This document shows positions 56,028 to 57,713 of a stretch of 57,713 nt of DNA, piece after piece (within the stretch, counting starts at the first letter, position 1; each line of letters begins with the position of its first letter). The position numbers were made by a program, and so were the translations under genes. The stretch spans positions 1 through 57,713 of IMG/VR virus record IMGVR_UViG_3300027865_000010. One strand, 5' to 3'. This DNA is from a virus. The notes beneath the pieces are model-generated. The model saw only the letters and a list, made by a program, of their open reading frames with translations. It did not search any database and had not been told where the DNA came from.

Positions 56028-57566
56028 ATGGCGAATTCGGCGGTAGTCAGAAAGGGGGGCCCGTTCATTGAGGTCTCCGCGAACGGGCAAGAACCTCTCC
56101 ACCCGCGTGTGTACCGGGCGCTAGAGCAGCCTCTTATCTACACACACATCACGCACTTGTTCGGTGCTAAGGCCTACAATCCGAAGACCGGCGAGCACCA
56201 GCCACGCAAGGCCGAGAAGCGGCGCCTCTTCCAGTACGACGCCAAAGGCCGTTTCGTCTGTTTGAAGGGCTTCTACCCGCGAATCCGCGGTATGCTGCAA
56301 GAACAGGGCCTTACAGTCGAGTACATCGACAAGGACCCGCCGAAGGCGCCGAACATCTATGAGGCACAATGGGACAGGCTCTTCCAGCGATTTGAGCTAC
56401 GCCCCCGGCAAGATGCGTGCCTCGCGCAGATCGATATGCATGACTACGGCACGATCGTTGCGCCTCCAGCATTCGGCAAGACGTACGTGATGGCTATGAT
56501 GGGCGTACTGTACCCCAAGGCCAAGATCGACATCGTGACGAAGAGGAAGGACGTGGTGGGCCGCATACGCGACCTGCTGACCCGCTGGATCCCCAGCGTG
56601 GGCCAGGTCGGTGGCGGCAAGAAGCGGCCGGGACGCGTGACCGTCTTCACAGCCGACTCCCTGCACCACTCGGACCATACGGCGGACTTCCTGCTGGCCG
56701 ACGAGGGGCATGAGCTGATGACTGACCGCTTGTCCGAGCAACTGGCGTACTACGGCACATCGCGCAACTACACGTTCACAGCCACGCCAGATATGCGCCT
56801 GGACAATGCGCATCATCGCATGGAGGGGCTATTCGGCCCGCGCATCTTCGAGATGACACAGCAAGAGGCCGAAGCAAACAGCCTTGTGGCGCCCGTCATT
56901 GTGCAGTGGCTGCCCGTGGAGATTGAGTGTAACCCTGCTGCGCCGTACAGCTCGCTAGTGGCACAGAAACGCCATGGTATCTGGCGCAATCAGTGGCGCA
57001 ACCAGACCATTGCTGGCGCCGCACGATCCTTCCGCGAAGACAACCAACAGGTGCTGATCCTTGTAGACACACTGGATCATGCGTTGCATCTTCGAAAGGT
57101 GCTTCCCGAAGCAGAGCTCTGCTATTCCGAGGGCGCCCTGGCTGACATCGAGAAGCGCAGACGCCTCATTCGTGACAACCTGTTGACAGCTGACGATGAA
57201 GCAATGACGACGCAGCGACGCGTCCTGCTACGCCAGCGTTTTGAGTCACGCGACTTGATGCTGTGCATTGCTACGGGCGTCTGGTCCGTCGGCGTCAGCT
57301 TCGACTCGCTGAATGTACTTATCCGGGCAGACGCCGGAGCCAGCGAGACCTCTAACATCCAACTACCGGGTCGTGTATGTCGCATTGACCCGAGCACAAA
57401 TAAGCAGTGTGGCATCCTGATTGACTTCAACGACAGCTGGGATGCAAAGTTCCGTGGTCGCGCCGCTGATAGGCGTCGTGACTACCACCAACGCGGGTGG
57501 ACGCAGCTAATGACAGATGGCACCGTATGGCTCCCAGGCAAGCGAATCAACCGCGGCACACTCTAG
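56028..57566 (+). CDS. SF2 DNA helicase, UvsW-like
   Basis: 512 residues from ATG 56028 (an upstream in-frame ATG at 55968 lies inside the promoter). Walker A APPAFGKT (145-152), DEGH box (225-228), TATP (251-254) and a late LPGRVCRID motif VI. The N-terminal ~100 residues match the small DNA-binding lead domain of UvsW-type helicases, which unwind branched DNA and support recombination-dependent replication, consistent with the SbcC/SbcD-like genes just upstream. Confidence 0.92.
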   Translation: MANSAVVRKGGPFIEVSANGQEPLHPRVYRALEQPLIYTHITHLFGAKAYNPKTGEHQPRKAEKRRLFQYDAKGRFVCLKGFYPRIRGMLQEQGLTVEYIDKDPPKAPNIYEAQWDRLFQRFELRPRQDACLAQIDMHDYGTIVAPPAFGKTYVMAMMGVLYPKAKIDIVTKRKDVVGRIRDLLTRWIPSVGQVGGGKKRPGRVTVFTADSLHHSDHTADFLLADEGHELMTDRLSEQLAYYGTSRNYTFTATPDMRLDNAHHRMEGLFGPRIFEMTQQEAEANSLVAPVIVQWLPVEIECNPAAPYSSLVAQKRHGIWRNQWRNQTIAGAARSFREDNQQVLILVDTLDHALHLRKVLPEAELCYSEGALADIEKRRRLIRDNLLTADDEAMTTQRRVLLRQRFESRDLMLCIATGVWSVGVSFDSLNVLIRADAGASETSNIQLPGRVCRIDPSTNKQCGILIDFNDSWDAKFRGRAADRRRDYHQRGWTQLMTDGTVWLPGKRINRGTL

Positions 57567-57581
57567 CACAAAGGAAAGAGG

Positions 57582-57713
57582 ATGGCAGACAGAACCCCTG
57601 AACAGCAAGAACTCGTTGATGCGGTAGTGCGCATACGGGGCGGCGCAGGCATGTGCTCATTCCGCTGCCCAAAGTGCGGATCGAGCCACTTTGGGTCGAC
57701 GCAGGCCGTTAAG
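57582..57713 (+). CDS. Zinc-ribbon protein, 3'-partial
   Basis: ATG after AAAGGAAAGAGG. 44 codons before the window ends: MADRTPEQQELVDAVVRIRG then MCSFRCPKCGSSHFGS, a zinc-ribbon start. Function cannot be judged from the part present. Confidence 0.7.
   Translation, partial: MADRTPEQQELVDAVVRIRGGAGMCSFRCPKCGSSHFGSTQAVK

Noticed and set aside
1-57713. CRISPR array or insertion sequence
   Set aside because: No regular repeat-spacer pattern and no transposase with terminal inverted repeats was seen; the mobile-type genes present are HNH and endonuclease VII nucleases only.

Overview
The window looks like the interior of a large tailed-phage (Caudoviricetes) genome. It carries a terminase large subunit, a zinc-finger primase, an SF2 helicase, an SbcC/SbcD (gp46/gp47-type) pair, an NAD-dependent DNA ligase, a dNMP kinase, an endonuclease VII-like nuclease, several free-standing HNH nucleases and at least 17 convincing tRNA genes. 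Genes are small and tightly packed, with many ATGA-type overlaps and strong AGGAG ribosome sites. Several protein families seen here (the 20352 gene, Gp88, the GSDTWHWC fragment, the lone Clp N-domain) are, from memory, common in actinobacteriophages, so an actinobacterial host is my best guess. That is an inference, not something shown by the sequence.

Layout. 1-10400: an AAA+ ATPase/DUF1257/DUF2997 module, an endonuclease VII gene on the minus strand, paired membrane proteins, a Gp88-like protein and many unknowns. 10442-16707: a large primase-like protein, followed by a compact sugar operon: CMP-sugar synthetase (NeuA-like), sialyltransferase-like glycosyltransferase, RraA-type aldolase and NeuB-like synthase. 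16700-29100: the tRNA and small-gene region, holding normal tRNAs, odd tRNAs (short-variable-arm Leu, C33 loops, a Tyr with a damaged D-arm, apparently permuted halves), decayed genes, HNH genes and a ~430-nt structured non-coding RNA with its own promoter and terminator. 29618-31498: terminase on the minus strand. 31600-38800: membrane proteins, an RNase H-like protein, a GHKL ATPase joined to an HExxH metallopeptidase-like segment, and DNA ligase. 38739-41736: a minus-strand operon with an SPFH protein, dNMP kinase, a HAD nucleotidase and a phosphoesterase. 41888-57713: mostly plus-strand genes, including a methyltransferase, an HldE-like kinase/nucleotidyltransferase, SbcD and SbcC homologues and a UvsW-like helicase.

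How it fits together. The replication and recombination genes would let the phage run and repair its own DNA synthesis. The NeuB/NeuA/glycosyltransferase set, perhaps with HldE, could make and transfer an acidic nine-carbon-type or heptose-like sugar. Small palindromes (TTGTTC-N4-GAACAA, six copies; GTGCTATCATGATAGCAC-type sites) sit next to gene starts and look like shared control elements. A short basic/hydrophobic tail motif (RR-[IV]-[RH]-[ILF]-[RK]) recurs in seven otherwise unrelated small proteins. All family names come from reading motifs by eye; no database search was run.
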